From NCBI GenBank assembly GCA_019279435.1, contig JAAALK010000081.1, forward strand, positions 61,743,318 through 61,807,317: a stretch of 64,000 nucleotides of DNA, given 5' to 3'. Positions within the stretch are counted from its first letter, which is position 1, and each line of letters opens with the position of its first letter. Shown piece after piece: positions 33,029 to 45,482 of the stretch. The notes under the pieces were generated by a model. It was not told the DNA's origin, made no database searches, and saw only the letters and a program-made list of their open reading frames with translations. Source of the DNA: Zizania palustris. Taxonomy: Eukaryota > Streptophyta > Magnoliopsida > Poales > Poaceae. Made by a program: the position numbers and the translations under genes.

Positions 33029-33523
33029 TGTTGGGGGAAAATACTTCATCCTCAAGACTTTAGAGATCAACAATCAAAGTTAATTCACCAGCATCAAAGC
33101 TTGCGTTCATCTCCGGAGATGATGAAGTTTCTAAGCCAAAGGATACTTCGGCTTCATGGTTCGAAGGTATCCTCCGAAGGCTCTGATGCTACAGTGGAAA
33201 ACAGTAAGACTGATAAGACGTTTGCCTTATCTACCGTCTCCGGATACGTTTTACTATTTTAACCCTATTCAGGGTACCGAATAGTTTTCACTATGTCGGT
33301 TGTAATTGAGGGGTAAATAGATCTTTTCCTTATAGTTTTTACCTATAAATACCCCCTTTCTCACCCTGTAATAGGCATCAAATACTCAGCCATTCAATAC
33401 ACTATTTCAGACTACTTTGAGCTATTATCCTATTCGGAGGCTCGAAATAGTTCTCAACACAAATTCTTCGTTTGTTAGTTCTTAATCTTCAAGAATCTGT
33501 TAGCGTAATCTTTTACGCCAACA
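33029..33523 (+). mobile_element. X1 3' LTR, duplication copy 2
   Basis: 495 bp, TGTTGG...CCAACA with the perfect terminal inverted pair; polypurine tract CGAGGGGCTAC before it; TATA CTATAAATA at 33343-33351. Very similar to 4264-4757. Confidence 0.85.
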
Positions 33524-34274
33524 GTAAGAAAAAGGGGAACAACGAAGAAAAATGGCGGACAAATCAAGAGAAACAGCGAAAAGATGGGAATGTCAAAGAC
33601 TTACCTCGGGGATCACATTGATGGTGGCCATCGCTGGTGTTGCCAAGGTGCAGGGTCGGTTAAGGAGAAGGAGATGGCAATCACGGCGGTCATAAGTAGT
33701 CGTGGAAGTAGATGGCAGCGAGCTCAAGAGCAAAAGTGAACAGTGGGCAACGAGCATGAAGGAGAAAGGTGGAGTGACTAGGGTACTTATAAAGCAAAGG
33801 GCAACTCCTCGGTAGCCAAGTCAAACCGATCCCACCGGATTTGGTGGGGACCACCTGCAACGTTTGGCAAAAGGTAATCATGAGTATAGTTTTCAAAATG
33901 CCGAGATCTTTGTAGGCCTAGGTTTTGTGGAACCGAATGTTTAGTTTGAAGAGCACTAGTACAAAACTGTGTGGGATGAAGCCTGGTCCGACGCCGCCAC
34001 AAAGAAAAAGTAGATGTGTCAGACCAAGAGACACCCATCGCAGTTGTGAATGGCCAAAGAAGAAGAAAAAAAGGGGGAAGAAAAGTTATATGGAGTCGGG
34101 ACCCTAGGCAAAAATTTATAAAGTACTAGAAGATGAAAGGTTTTGGCTACAATTGATGAGTGTGAAAAGACATCGCCGTTAGGCATTTGAAAAGGACGTT
34201 ATGGCAGGGGGTGATGATGGCCGATAATGTCGAAGCATCAGAAGCCATTTAATGATCTGAAACTGGGGGGCATG
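33524..34274 (+). mobile_element. Family Y internal 3' tail
   Basis: Non-coding tail of Y ending in a polypurine tract (CTGGGGGGCATG) directly before its LTR. X1 is inserted upstream, so the rest of Y is outside. No domain is recognisable, so Y cannot be assigned to a lineage from this window. Confidence 0.65.
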
Positions 34275-35105
34275 TGTTGACACCGAGATTTAGTATAGCT
34301 CGACCCACCAGGGATGTCGCATGGTCAACAGAAGTCAAAAAGGGGTCTGGTCGAAGGTGGTCAAAGAAGCCCGTCAAAGTCGTTACAATATAACCAGACA
34401 TGCAGGAGCCAATGAATGTGAGAGAAGATAAAGATGATCCAGAATCGGTTATAAGGTAGATTACTTGGACAAAAAGTCTCCATGCTATAAATATGTATCT
34501 AATTAGTTAGGTCAAAGGACACACACAATAAACCACAAGAAACTGCTACTTTCGGCGCATCACCACCCTTTGATTCCCAACGTTAATCCTGGCGAGACTT
34601 GGCACTTAGAACCGGGCTGCATCATCTTCATCTCCAACAAAGAGGTGAGTCCCGCAACCCCGACGGTCACATAAATTAAGGTTTGTGTTCTTTGAGACTA
34701 CATCGTATAAATCTCTTGAGGTATCAGCCTGACTAGTGTGATTGCCGAGTTTTTCTTAGTATATCAAGTGTTGTTGATTTATCATGATTAGTGACTGTCT
34801 CGATTAGAGCCGATCTTGCAGTTACAGAGATTTAACGACATGAATATGTCATTTGGTATGTTTTGTCTAGTTGCTATCATAGTACAAGCTGGTAGGTTAT
34901 CTTTGTTTCCACGCTATATTCCATCTCCGTCTGGGAGGCATTCATCGGCCCTAATGCACAAAGATGCTATCTTATTAGTCGATAGAGTGTTCAGACCGAT
35001 AGTGTGGGCATGGTCATCGATCCAATGGCCGATAGGTGGGTTTATTCCTGTTTATTCTCTTCTCGCCATAGTCATCAGTTTTGTTGACGCTAAAGCGTGC
35101 CAACA
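34275..35105 (+). mobile_element. Family Y 3' LTR, 831 bp
   Basis: TGTTGACACC to GTGCCAACA, with TATA GCTATAAATATG at 34484-34495. The flank cacta may be the TSD. Relative to copy 1 about 160 bp are missing near 34770. A 110-codon ORF near the end is shared with copy 1 only because of the duplication. Confidence 0.75.
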
Positions 35106-35310
35106 CACTAATGTCAGTTCAATGGTCCAAGAGCATGCAAATATCTAGGGATAAGCCTAGGCATAACACAATGCCAACGTCATGTTCCGATGACCCTAGA
35201 TAGTGATAAGGGAAAATGGAGTCGCTAGGCAATCAAATAGTCTCAAAGCAAAATTATTCAACTAACCGAAGTGTATAAACCAAATAATCCAATCGGTCGA
35301 ACAGAGCCTG
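35106..35310. other. Unclassified flank, copy of 5621-5825
   Basis: Same stretch as in copy 1; the minus-strand PBS-like motif is changed by one base here (35210-35227). No gene is seen. Confidence 0.4.
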
Positions 35311-36062
35311 ATCAGATCAAAGTGTACTATGCGAAGGGGTCACCGAAGAGGGACTTTGGTGTCTGATACGGAGGGTGCGCCGAAGATATCCTTCAATGTT
35401 CTGTACAAAGTGTGCGTCGAAGATAGCCTTTGGCGTTCTTCATGGAGGGGTACGGCAAAGTAGTCTCCGGTGTGAAGCAATTCTAGTGCGAAGTAACTCA
35501 GACGTGAGGCGCGAAAATGCTCTAGCGCATGAAGTAGCTCCGACACACAAAATTACTCTGCCGAAGGTGAACCCGACAGCCTCCGAAAGTAATCTCCTGG
35601 CTTCGGAGATCACATTCCCAGGGTCAGATTGGAGTGAAAACCTTGGCGAAGGAATTCTGAGTATAAACCCTGTAAAAAACAAAAATCAAGCGCCAATTTG
35701 GCGTGGAGACTGAATTACCAAGTGTAGTAATGGAAAAATAGACAGAACAAAGGGTAGCAATTTGTTACGTAGATCAACGGATGATTCACAGGTGAACCAA
35801 CAAGGCAATAGCAATCTTTTACGTAGATTAACGTAGATTATCGGGCCGAAGCCTGCCGGCGAAGCAGGCCACGAAGGGGCCCTTCTGGCCAGAGCCGACT
35901 TGCGAAGCAGGTTACTGAAGGGGTATCCAAAACCTTAATTTAGACATGCCTTTGGCACTTTAGGGCTTCGGCCTGTGCCAGGAATTCCATATTTTCGGTC
36001 CAAATTACCAGTTTTGACTTTTAAATAATTTTGACCATTAATGTCATTTTTTGCTATCAACA
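35311..36062 (-). mobile_element. Z 3' LTR (minus), copy 2, internally deleted
   Basis: The minus-strand start TGTTGATAGC is at 36062, with a polypurine tract outside it. Relative to copy 1 about 370 bp are gone at 35838 (the second half of the 53-bp pair and the TATA region), plus about 55 bp near 35560. The left boundary is approximate. Confidence 0.65.
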
Positions 36063-36139
36063 CATGCCCCCCCTGCATTTTGGCAAACTTTAGTAAGCCA
36101 AAAGCACAACGACCTAAGGGCGATATGCTTTATATCGGC
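36063..36139 (-). mobile_element. Z 3' tail, copy 2, cut by CopB
   Basis: Polypurine tract on the minus strand, then the tail up to the CopB target site (tcggc at 36135-36139). Equivalent to 6984-7059. Confidence 0.65.
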
Positions 36140-38156
36140 TGAGAAACCAAGCTGAAATGTGCCTTGGTTTCAAGTCGGTGATGAGTGATTGACAAATTCT
36201 CTTCTAGGCGAAGGGGTTCCTCCGAAGGGGTTCAAAGGTGTTTACCGAAGGGTTCGGTGTTTACTAGCTGTAGCTGTGCAACGGTGTGTGTCTGTCAGAG
36301 GGGTCTGGCAGAGCACAATGACATGGTGGTACCAAAGGGCTCGGTACTTTGGGTGGTACACCGGAGTGTGTACCGAAGGTTGTTTACTGGAGAGGTCTCC
36401 ATGGTACTGGAAAATCTTGTCTGCTTGTCAGTGGTGCACAGGTAACTTCAGAGGCAATGGATGGTTCACAGCAAGTGAACCTGGGTCAAGCGGGAGGCTT
36501 GGTGCTAGGCGAGCGGGGAGCTCGGTCACGAAGGTTGTGAGAGGTCAAGGTCAGTCCTCGGGTTAAGTTGCACCAGGCGAAGGCAGAAAGTGCGAAGGGT
36601 GGCTTCGGCTGAAGGTACTCCGAGGCAAAGTCCTCAGAGGCGAGGCACTTCGAAGGGTGCTCCGGAAGGAGTGACTTCGGGGTATGGTGGTCAAAGTCCT
36701 CAACATTGAGGCAAGGTGTTCGAAGTGTGCTCCGGATGGAGACACTCGAAAGGACACCTTTCGAAGGTCTCAAAAGTCAAGGTGCATCAAAGGCATGGTC
36801 TGGATAAGGGTCTTCGTAGAGTGTGCTCAGGGATGAGACACTGTGAAAGGGTGCTTATAGATATGCTTCATGTGGAGGCCTCGGACGGACTTCAGAAAGT
36901 GGCAAAGGTACTCCGAAGGTAGGGCTTCGGAGTGTGGCTGACTTGAGGTACTTCAGCCATGCATGGATTCGACACACAGACTGACATAGGTCGAGCTGAG
37001 AGTAGCTGCAAAGCTGTGGTGGTCGACTCCGGAGGTAATGGTGTGAAGGCTCAAGATCTTTGATGGCTTTGGCTCAAAACCGTCAATGTTTCGAAGACTA
37101 ACTTCGCTGAAGCGAAGGCCTTCAGGTTCAAAGATTGTCACCAAAGCTTATACACACTTCATGTGTAAAGGGGGCTTCAGAAGATTCCACTGTGCAAAGG
37201 CTGATCATGTCTGCTCTGAAAAAGCTGATGCTATCTCCTCTACGAAGCTGACAAAAGAAGCCTCCAATAAAGTAGACTACCATCTGTAACCCTGTGACTG
37301 GCTAAGACAAAAACATTGTAAACCCTAGGGGCGTTGTAGTCTATTCGCAAGTCAGAGTAGGCCTATAAAAGGAGAGGCAGGCTAGGGGCTAGGGTAACAT
37401 GGTGCACTCCTGTAGAACCTTTTGTTTTCCTATAGGTTTGGCTAGCCACTATGAAGGGTTCTATGTACTTGTGAGTTTTGTGTTCCCTATTCTTGCAATG
37501 AAATTTCCATTCAGTTTTTCTTTTGTTGCATGAACTTGTATCTGCATTTTTGCACTGCATGAGTTAAGTCCTCAGCTTTACATTTCGTCATGTTCCACCA
37601 AGAGTTGTTGTTCTATTTCAACTAAGTGTGGCGGTATTTTGGGCGTGTGTTTGCTCTGTGTAATCTGAGGCTAGTTCTCACTGTTTACTAGTGAAGCACC
37701 CTGCGAAGGATAATCTCGAAGCTTGTTTTCTTCTCTTAGTAATAGCCATCAGCGTAGTCTGTTCAGTCTGTTTTCTGCCCTTCGAATTGTGAAGCCTTGT
37801 ACTAGTTGCTAGTGCAGAGTATCTATTTGAAGCCCTCAGGGGAAACTTACTCCTGCAAAGTGTGAAGTGGGAAGCCTGCTCGAAGGCACCTTGTGTGCGG
37901 AGCCTTCACTTTTCTTGTAGAGTGGTGTTTTGGGTTTGTGGGTCTCAGCGAAGTCTTCTTGACTTCAGATTTTTGCTCTTTGTGAAGCCTGGGTTTGGAG
38001 CTGTGAAATACCTCTGAACTAGACCTCCGAAGGGTGTGTTCGAAGCATGTTCCGTTGTTCTGCAGGAGACAGAAATTAAAACAGAAGGCTAGTTTTAGTT
38101 TGAAATTTTCAAATCTCCCATTCACACCCGCTCTGGTCGCCCATTTCGGTCTAACA
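36140..38156 (+). mobile_element. CopB 5' LTR, 2017 bp
   Basis: TGAGAAACC to TCTAACA; TATA CTATAAAAGG at 37363-37372. It is the fuller version of the 5' LTR. About a dozen differences from the CopA 5' LTR occur in the first 190 bp I compared. Confidence 0.88.
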
Positions 38157-38158
38157 AT

Positions 38159-38170
38159 TGGTAGCAGAGC
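38159..38170 (+). other. Primer-binding site of CopB
   Basis: TGGTAGCAGAGC, one base from TGGTATCAGAGC (initiator-Met tRNA complement). Confidence 0.8.
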
Positions 38171-38234
38171 AGGTTAAGATCACCAGTTGACCTTAACCGG
38201 TTTTGTGATCTTTTGGCGACAAGGACAAACTTAC

Positions 38235-40391
38235 TAAAATACCTCTGTTCGATGGGACTGACTTTGCATACTAGAAGGTGCACAGGGAGGCTTACTTGCT
38301 AAGCCAAGGAAATGCATTGTGGAAGATTGTGGACTCACAATTCTCCATTCCTGAAACACGCACCACGTAGACAGAAAAAAGACCAGTATAATTCTAACTC
38401 CAAAGCTAGAAATATATTGTTCATTGGTTTGAGTCGGAGTGAGTTTGATAGGGTTCAGCACCTAAGGACAACTAGGGAAATTTGTACTACACTCACTATT
38501 TTTCATGAGGGCTCTACACAGATCAAGGCCAGGCGACAAAGCACATACAACCAACAATATCAGCTATTTGTGCAAGCGCCTGGTGAATCTATAGATGCCA
38601 TGCTTTCTCGCTTTGACTCAATAGTGAGTAACTTGTGGTCCAATTGGACGCTTGCTTACAATGACTATGACAGAGCTATCAAGATTCTCTAGGCTCTTGA
38701 TCACAACATATGGGAAGTAAAGATATCCAGCATTGAGGAGTCCACAGGTTATGACACATTGACCTGTGATGAGCTCTTTAGCAAGCTGAAGTCCATAAAT
38801 ATTGCCAAGGCATTTCTTGTAGTGCACAGAAACTCTTTGCCTCAGCCTTTGGCACTAGTTTCTGGCTCTAGCCGTTGCTCCACTGCATAACCAAGCACAT
38901 CTGGCACTTGTGTTCTTGCAGGTGGTTTTTCTTTGTCCTCCCTGGTCTCTATCACCAAGGAGCAGGTGGATACTATAGATGATGAAGAGCTTGCTCCCAT
39001 TGCTAGAATGTTCACCCATTTTCACAATGAGAGACGGGATCAGAGGAGAAGTGGTTTTAGTGGCTGCTTTGAGTGTGGTGACACTTCTCACATCAAGGCC
39101 AATTGTCCTAAGCTCAAGAGGAGAGATGAGAGTGAGCGCCCAAACACCACAAGAAGGAGAGGAAACCCTACGAGAAGGGTAAGCGTGGCAAGGTGGCTAA
39201 GAGGGTAGCCAAGGCCGCTTCCATAGCTTTTGTCGCGGCACTCAATGACATCGACACATCCTCAACTGAGGAGTCGAGCTCTGATGAGGAGGATGAATCT
39301 CCAAGGAGGAGGAGAAGAAGGAGAACAAGGCAAGAGACTTCACCGGCCTTTGCTTCATGGCCGACAGCAATCATAATGACGGTGAGCTTGATTCATCTAA
39401 GGTACCTGTATCCTATGACCAACTTTCAATTAAAGTAGATGAACTGAATGAAGTAGTTCTTGGTCAGGATAGATTACTTGTGCAAGCCGCTAGGGAAAGA
39501 AAATACCTTAGACTTAGGCTAGAATCTGTTTCTACTGATTATGCTATGCTTAAGTCTAGAATTAATGACGCTAAATGTGAATCTTACACTGTTGTCATGA
39601 GTGAGCTTGCTCAGTTGCATTCTGTGCATGCTCAAACTATCGATGAGCTTGAAACTACATAGAAGCAGCTTTTGGTGGTGGAGTCTAGACCTATTTCTTC
39701 TGATGCTTGTTCAAATTTTCCTTTGTTAATTGATAGTATTAATTTGAGAGACAAGCATGTTAAGGAGTTAGAGGCTAGATTGGAGAGTGCTGAGTGTTCT
39801 AAGAATGTGCAGCCTGCTTGTTCCACTTGCATCACCATTAAGGATCAACTCTGTTTTGCTAGAGGGCAAGTTGAAAAACTCATGACTGAGAATCAATACC
39901 TTCTTTATGTTGTGAAAATGTACTGAGAGAAAGGGTAGGATGAACTTGCTCTTGGCCAAGACCAAGATGTGTGCTGACAGGGCAGGGTTAGCTCTAGGAT
40001 TGGGTTTTGAGAGAATTTCTTCAGACAATGAGAACAAAACTATTTTTACCTCACCCACTACCTTAGAGAAAGAAAGAGCCCAGTTAGACACTCAACAAAA
40101 AGCCATGAAAACTACCCAGCCTCCAAAGAAAACTCCACTTCCTCCACTCAAGAAAAACCCTCAACAGAAGCCCAAGGAGCCTGTGAGGATTGCTCCTATG
40201 ACCCATGAGAGTGCCCCTAGCTAGGAGAGTATTTCATTGTTCTTACTGTCAGCGGGTGGGTCATTTGGTTGGGTTCTATTTCCATCACATCAAGAATGAG
40301 CGGCGCTCTCAGGCGTTGAGGTTCCAGGACATGCATTACCCATCTTTAGGTATGCATGAGTCTGAGTTTTACTCACGTCATGTTTACGAGG
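38235..40391 (+). pseudogene. CopB gag
   Basis: Same domains as in CopA: capsid-like region, knuckle CFECGDTSHIKANC, Arg-rich tail, coiled region (best preserved of the two copies at 39357-39926, e.g. KHVKELEARLESAE) and second knuckle CSYCQRVGHLVGFY, in which the last Cys is changed to Tyr. Stops: TAG at 38272-38274 (shared with CopA), a TAG after IKIL near 38690, and others. A one-base loss near 39142 shifts the Lys-rich part. Confidence 0.8.
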
Positions 40392-40679
40392 TTCCCCGAT
40401 CTGCTCAGAGAAGTTTTGCCCTTCACGTTGTTACCATGTTTCATATGATGCTAGACCACGTGATAGTAGCTTTCTACCTCGATAGGTTGGGAGACCTCAT
40501 CATGCTTCTGAGTTGCATCATGTTAGTAGATCTCGTGCTTTGCATCACTCTATTTTACCTATGCGCGGACAATCTACATTTACTGTGCCTACCACTCGTA
40601 TCTCTCAGTGTTGGATGCCACGTCATGTTTTCCCTCACCCCAACACTGAGCGATCGAGGTTCTCTCATTTTGTGTAGGC

Positions 40680-41271
40680 ATCAGACCGAGGCTTGGAGGG
40701 CACGTGGATCAAAGACTCCGGTTATTCGTGCCATAAGACTTGGAATGCAGCATGGTTCTCCAGCCTCACCACATCCAAGCAAAAAGAACAAATCACCTTC
40801 GGCAACAACCGAAGAAGCAGAGTGAAAGGTAAAGGTGTGGTAAGGATCAACTCGAATTTCACTCTCAAATATGTTGCTTTGGTTGAAAATCTAGGATATA
40901 ATTTGCTCTCTGTGTCCCAGTTGCTTGATGAGGGCTTCGAAGTGCGTTTTCATCGCGATACTTTGCAAGTACTCAATTCTAATGGCGTTTTGGTTTGTAA
41001 GATCTTTAGAGTTGGGAGAGTTTCTGGAGCTGATTTCTCCGAGTCATCTAGTTCTTCTCACTGCTTAGTTGCTCATTCTACTTCTGAGCTCTGGAAGTGG
41101 CATAGGATACTAGGGCATATGAGCTTTGAGTTGCTAGCTCGCTTGAGTGCCCTAGATCTGATTCGAGGATTGCACAAGCTCAAATTTGAGAAGGATTTAC
41201 TTTGCACTCCTTGTTGACATGGGAAAATGATTGCCGCTTCACACTCACCAGTCACTATGGTGATGACATAA
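40680..41271 (+). pseudogene. CopB protease end and GAG-pre-integrase domain
   Basis: Protease motif KDSGYSCHKT, then NLLSVSQLLDEGF and the zinc-finger region HRILGH...CTPC. A stop at 41215-41217 removes the last finger residues; CopA keeps them (CAPCRHGK). The shared TAA is at 41269-41271. Confidence 0.78.
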
Positions 41272-41286
41272 CAACCCGGAGAACTT

Positions 41287-42111
41287 CTCCATATGGACAC
41301 TGTAGGTCCTTCTCGGGTTAGTTCTTTAGGCGGCAAGTGGTACATCCTTGTCATTGTCGATGATTTCTCTCACTACTCTTGGGTCTTCTTTTTAGCTAGC
41401 AAGGATGAAATGTTTTCAGACTTTCGGAGCTTAGCTTTGAGACTATTTACTGAACTCCCCGGTGCACTGAAATTCATTCAAAGTGATAATGGCACCGAGT
41501 TCAAGAATAGTCTCTTTGTTGACTTTTGCATGGAGCATGGCATAGAACATCAATTCTCTGCTCCGTGGGTTCCTCAATAGAACGGTGCTGTTGAGAGGAA
41601 AAACTACACTTTGGTTGAGATTGCTAGGACAATGCTCGATGAGCATAGGACTCCTAAAAAGTTTTGGGTTGATGCCATGAACACTGCTTGTTACATCTCA
41701 AACCAAATTTTCCTGCAATCAATTTTGAATTTGACTTCATATGAGCTGCGTTTTGGGAGACATCCGAAAGTTACTCATCTTCGAATATTTGGCTGTCGAT
41801 GTTGTATCCTAAAACGTGGAAATTTTGACAAATTTGAGTCACGTTCTTCTGACGAGATATTTTTGGGTTATACTTCTCATGGTCACTCGTACCGTGTTTT
41901 TAATTTTGAAACTAACACTGTCATCGAGTCATGTGATGTGACTTTTGATGAATCAACTCCTTGTGTTAGCTCTTCCTTTGAACAGGCAAATGAACACGAC
42001 ATGGAGCAGACCATCTTTGAAGACGAAGATCCTAGAGATTTCGAGGATGAACCCCTACTGCCTTTGACATCGACCCTCGAAGCCGACCCCGCTTCGATCA
42101 CTTCGGTATGA
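41287..42111 (+). pseudogene. CopB integrase core
   Basis: Better preserved than in CopA: HMDTVGP, HYSWVFF, FIQSDNGTEF and AVERKN. The only stop I see in the core is the shared TAG at 41578-41580 in PQ*NG, two residues before the region of the catalytic Glu. The C-terminal linker EDEPLLPLTSTLEADP, lost in CopA, is present. Confidence 0.85.
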
Positions 42112-42216
42112 GGCCCCGAAGCTACTACCTCAACATCGGTCATCTTCGACCATTCATCGGCACAATATGAGGGGGAGACTGCATCCCATCATGAGGCTCC
42201 TCATCACATTCAAAGG

Positions 42217-43778
42217 ATGCATCCTCCCGAGCAGATCATTGGTGAGCTTGATCAAAGGGTAACACGTTCTCATGCTCATTTCATTAATTCTGCATTTGTT
42301 GCTTCTTTCGAGCCATTAGATGTGAGTCATGCGTTATATGATTTTAGTTGGATCAATGCCATGCATGAAGAACTTGGAAATTTTGAGAGAAACCAAGTCT
42401 GGACACTTGTAGATCCCCCTCCTATTGTTTATTTCATAGGAACTAAATGGATTTTCAAAAACAAACAAGGGGAGGATGAGTCTGCAGTTAGAAACAAAGC
42501 TAGACTTGTGGCTCAGTGTTATTCTCAGTTAGAAGGGATTGATTTTACAGAAACTTTTCACCTGTTGCTCGTCTTGAGGCCATTATAATTTTACTTGCAT
42601 TTGCGGCATCTCGTGGTTTCAAACTTTATCAAATGGATGTCAAAAGTGCTGTTCTAAATGGCTTCATATGTGAAGATGTTTATGTAAAACAACCCCTGGA
42701 TTTGAAAACCTCAAATATCCACATAAAGTCCTTAAACTTCATAAGGCTCTTTATGGACTCAAGCAGGCGTGTCGGGATTGGTATGATAGACTTGAGTCTT
42801 TTTTGCTTGAACGAGGTTATTTGATGGGATCAGTAGATAAAACCCTGTTCACTCTCAAGCATGGCAAATATTTCCTCCTAGTTCAGATTTACGTTGACGA
42901 TATCATCTTTGATGGCTCTTCTCATGCTTTGGTTGCTGAGTTTGCAGATGCCATGAGCAGGGAGTTCGAAATGTCCATGATGGGTGACCTCACGTTTTTC
43001 CTTGGTTTGCAAATCAATCAAAGCAAACAAGGTACATTCAAGAAGTTCAACATGGCTGATGCGAAGCCCTCGCCACTCCAATGTCTACCTCTATAGCATT
43101 GGATCCTGACGAGGATGAAGAAGCCGTAGATTAGAAGGAGTTCCGAAGCATGATCGGCTCCCTCTTCTACATGACTACTACGAGGCCGGACATACACTTA
43201 ACGGTGTGTGTGTGCTCATTTTCAGGCTTTGCCACGAGCTTCGCACCGCCAAGCGGTCAAGCACATTCTCAGGTATCTCAAGCGCATTCCTCTTTCTGTT
43301 TTTGCGGTTATTCAAATGCAGATTTTGCTGGGTGTAGAATTGATAGGAAATGTACCCCTTAGGTAATTGTCATTTTCTGGGTACCTCTCTTGTTTGCTGG
43401 TCTTCCCACAAACAGTCTAGTGTTGCACAATCTAAGGCTGAGGCTGGATATGTTGCTGCAGCTAGCTGTTGCTCTCAAATTTTATGGATGGTTTCCACTT
43501 TGTAAGATTTTGGGTTAGATTATAAGAGTGTTTCACTGTTTTGTGATAACACTAGTGTGATTTGCATTGCAAACAACCTGGTTCAACATTCTAGAACCAA
43601 ACACATTAATGTGAGATATCATTTTCTTAGAGATCACAATAAAAAGGGTGATATTGAACTTCAATATGTTGATACCCAGAACCAGTTTGCCGATATTTTT
43701 ACCAAACCACTTGATGCATCTCGATTTTCTTATTTGCGTGGCGAACTTGGTATTTGTCATCCTTACGACATTTTGTGA
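42217..43778 (+). pseudogene. CopB reverse transcriptase and RNase H
   Basis: It retains the YQMDVKSAVLNG block (catalytic Asp) deleted in CopA and the YVDDIIF box (about 42890). It has lost 39 bp after SKQGT (the FVHQMKYTKDLL segment) near 43032. Frame breaks lie near 42587 and 43100. RNase H is present from the SVAQSKAEAGYVA region to TKPLDASRFSYLRGELG. CopA and CopB therefore carry different RT lesions. Confidence 0.85.
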
Positions 43779-44167
43779 GGGGGAGCATGAGTTAATTATT
43801 TTGCATTGGCGTCCTTATGATGATTATTGATACTCTTAGTTGCTTCTATATGCCTTAACATGATTTTTATGTTCATGATGCTTTCAACCCTGTTTAATAT
43901 ATCTAACTTCAAAATGAGCATGATTTTAATTTACAAAATTCAAAACTTGATCACTGCCTAGTCTGATGTTTAGCATTTGTTGTGCAGAACTTCTTTAGCT
44001 ATCTTTTTTCTACCTGGTAGCTAGAATCCTTTACTATGGATGCAAAATTGCAACTTGAAATTAATACTACTTTTCATGGAATTATTCAACAATCTCAACA
44101 AAAATCAATATCCATGTATTGTGTGCTAAACATGAAAAGATCCAGGCGGGTTTGCTTATCCCACTAA
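43779..44167 (+). other. CopB 3' non-coding region, first part
   Basis: AT-rich, no gene; collinear with 17337-17730 in CopA up to the LINE insertion point. Confidence 0.6.
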
Positions 44168-45482
44168 GAGGAATGACGCATATCACCATGAACCAATTTG
44201 GATTCATGCCTGGAAGGTCAACAATGGAAGCAATTTTTTTAATAAGACAGGTCATGGAGTGGTATAAAGAGCAGAAGGACTTGCACATGGTTTTTATCGA
44301 CTTGGAAAAGGCCTATGATAAAATACCTAGGAATCTCATTTGGTGGGCATTGGATAAGCATAAAGTCCCAACAAAGTATGTTACGCTCATTAAGGACATG
44401 TATGACAAGGTTGTGACTAGTGTCCGAACAACTGATGGTGATACAAATGTTTTCCCGATTAACATAGGACTACGTCAAGGTTTAGCTTTGAGCCCTTATC
44501 TATTTTCCTTAGTGATAGATGAGGTCACGAGGGATATACAAGGAGATATCCCTTGGTGTATGCTTTTCGCTGACGATGTAGTTCTAGTAGATGAAAGCCG
44601 GGAAGGAGTAAATAGAAAGCTAGAGTTATGGCGTCAGACCCTAGAGTCAAAAGGATTTAGAATTAGCAGGACCAAAACCGAGTATATGAGATGTGAGTTT
44701 GGTACTACAATTAGTGAGGATGGAGATGTAAGCTTGGGAGGCCAAGTAGTACCAAAGAAGGACACCTTCCGTTATTTGGGATCGATGCTTCAGAGAGATG
44801 GTGATATTGATGAAGATGTTAGCCATAGGATCAAAGCAAGGTGGATGAAATGGCGTCAAGCATCGGGAGTCCTATGTGACAAGAGAGTGCCACAGAAGTT
44901 GAATGGCAAGTTCTACAGGACGACGATTAGGCCTGCTATGTTATATGGGGCTGAGTGTTGGCCTACTAAGAGGCGGCATATCCAACAACTATGTGTCACA
45001 GAGATGCGTATGTTGCGTTTGATATGTGGGCACACAAGATTGGACCGAGTGAGAAACGATGACATACGCGATCGGCTAGGAGTAGCGCCAATTGAAGAAA
45101 AGCTTATGCAACACCGGTTGAGATGGTTTGGGCATGTCCAACGGAGACCCCCAGAGGCACCGGTGCACAGAGGTATCATAAGACGGGTCAATAATGTGAA
45201 GAGAGGTAGAGGGTGACCAAACTTGACATGGGAGGAGGCAATCAAAAGGGACTTGAAGGAATGGAATATCCCAAAGGAGTTGTGTTTGGATAGAAGTGCT
45301 TGGAAAGAAGCTATCCACGTGCCCGAACCGTGATTAGGCCTTTTCCCTTTTAGTGCTCTTAAAATCTTTTCCCCTCCCCTTTCTCTCTCTCTCTTTTTGG
45401 TGACTTCTTGTTGGGTTTCAACTCTAGCCTACCCCAACTTGCTTGGGACTAAAAGGCTTTGTTGATGTTGATGTTGATGATA
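44168..45482 (+). mobile_element. RTE-type LINE, 5'-truncated, 1.3 kb
   Basis: CopA has the empty site, which defines the ends. The 3' end is the RTE hallmark: a CTAGCCTACCCCAACTTG-type tail followed by three TTGATG-type repeats. The 5' end starts inside the RT coding region, as expected for incomplete reverse transcription. Compared with CopA, 14 bp of target are missing and no TSD is visible. Confidence 0.88.
44173..45333 (+). pseudogene. RTE LINE reverse transcriptase, C-terminal part
   Basis: The frame opens at the truncation point and covers RT motifs NQFGFMPGRSTMEAIF, VFIDLEKAYDKIP (Asp), GLRQGLALSPYLF and the active site MLFADDVVLV, then the thumb and the C-terminal region RLRWFGHVQRRP. 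One TGA at 45214-45216 (GRG*PNLTW; probably CGA to TGA) precedes the natural end at 45331-45333 (HVPEP*). The N-terminal endonuclease is absent. It is the best-preserved long frame in the window (365 codons without a stop), consistent with a recent arrival. Confidence 0.9.

Noticed and set aside
45465..45482. Simple TTGATG microsatellite
   Set aside because: It is the 3' tail of the RTE LINE, not an independent repeat.
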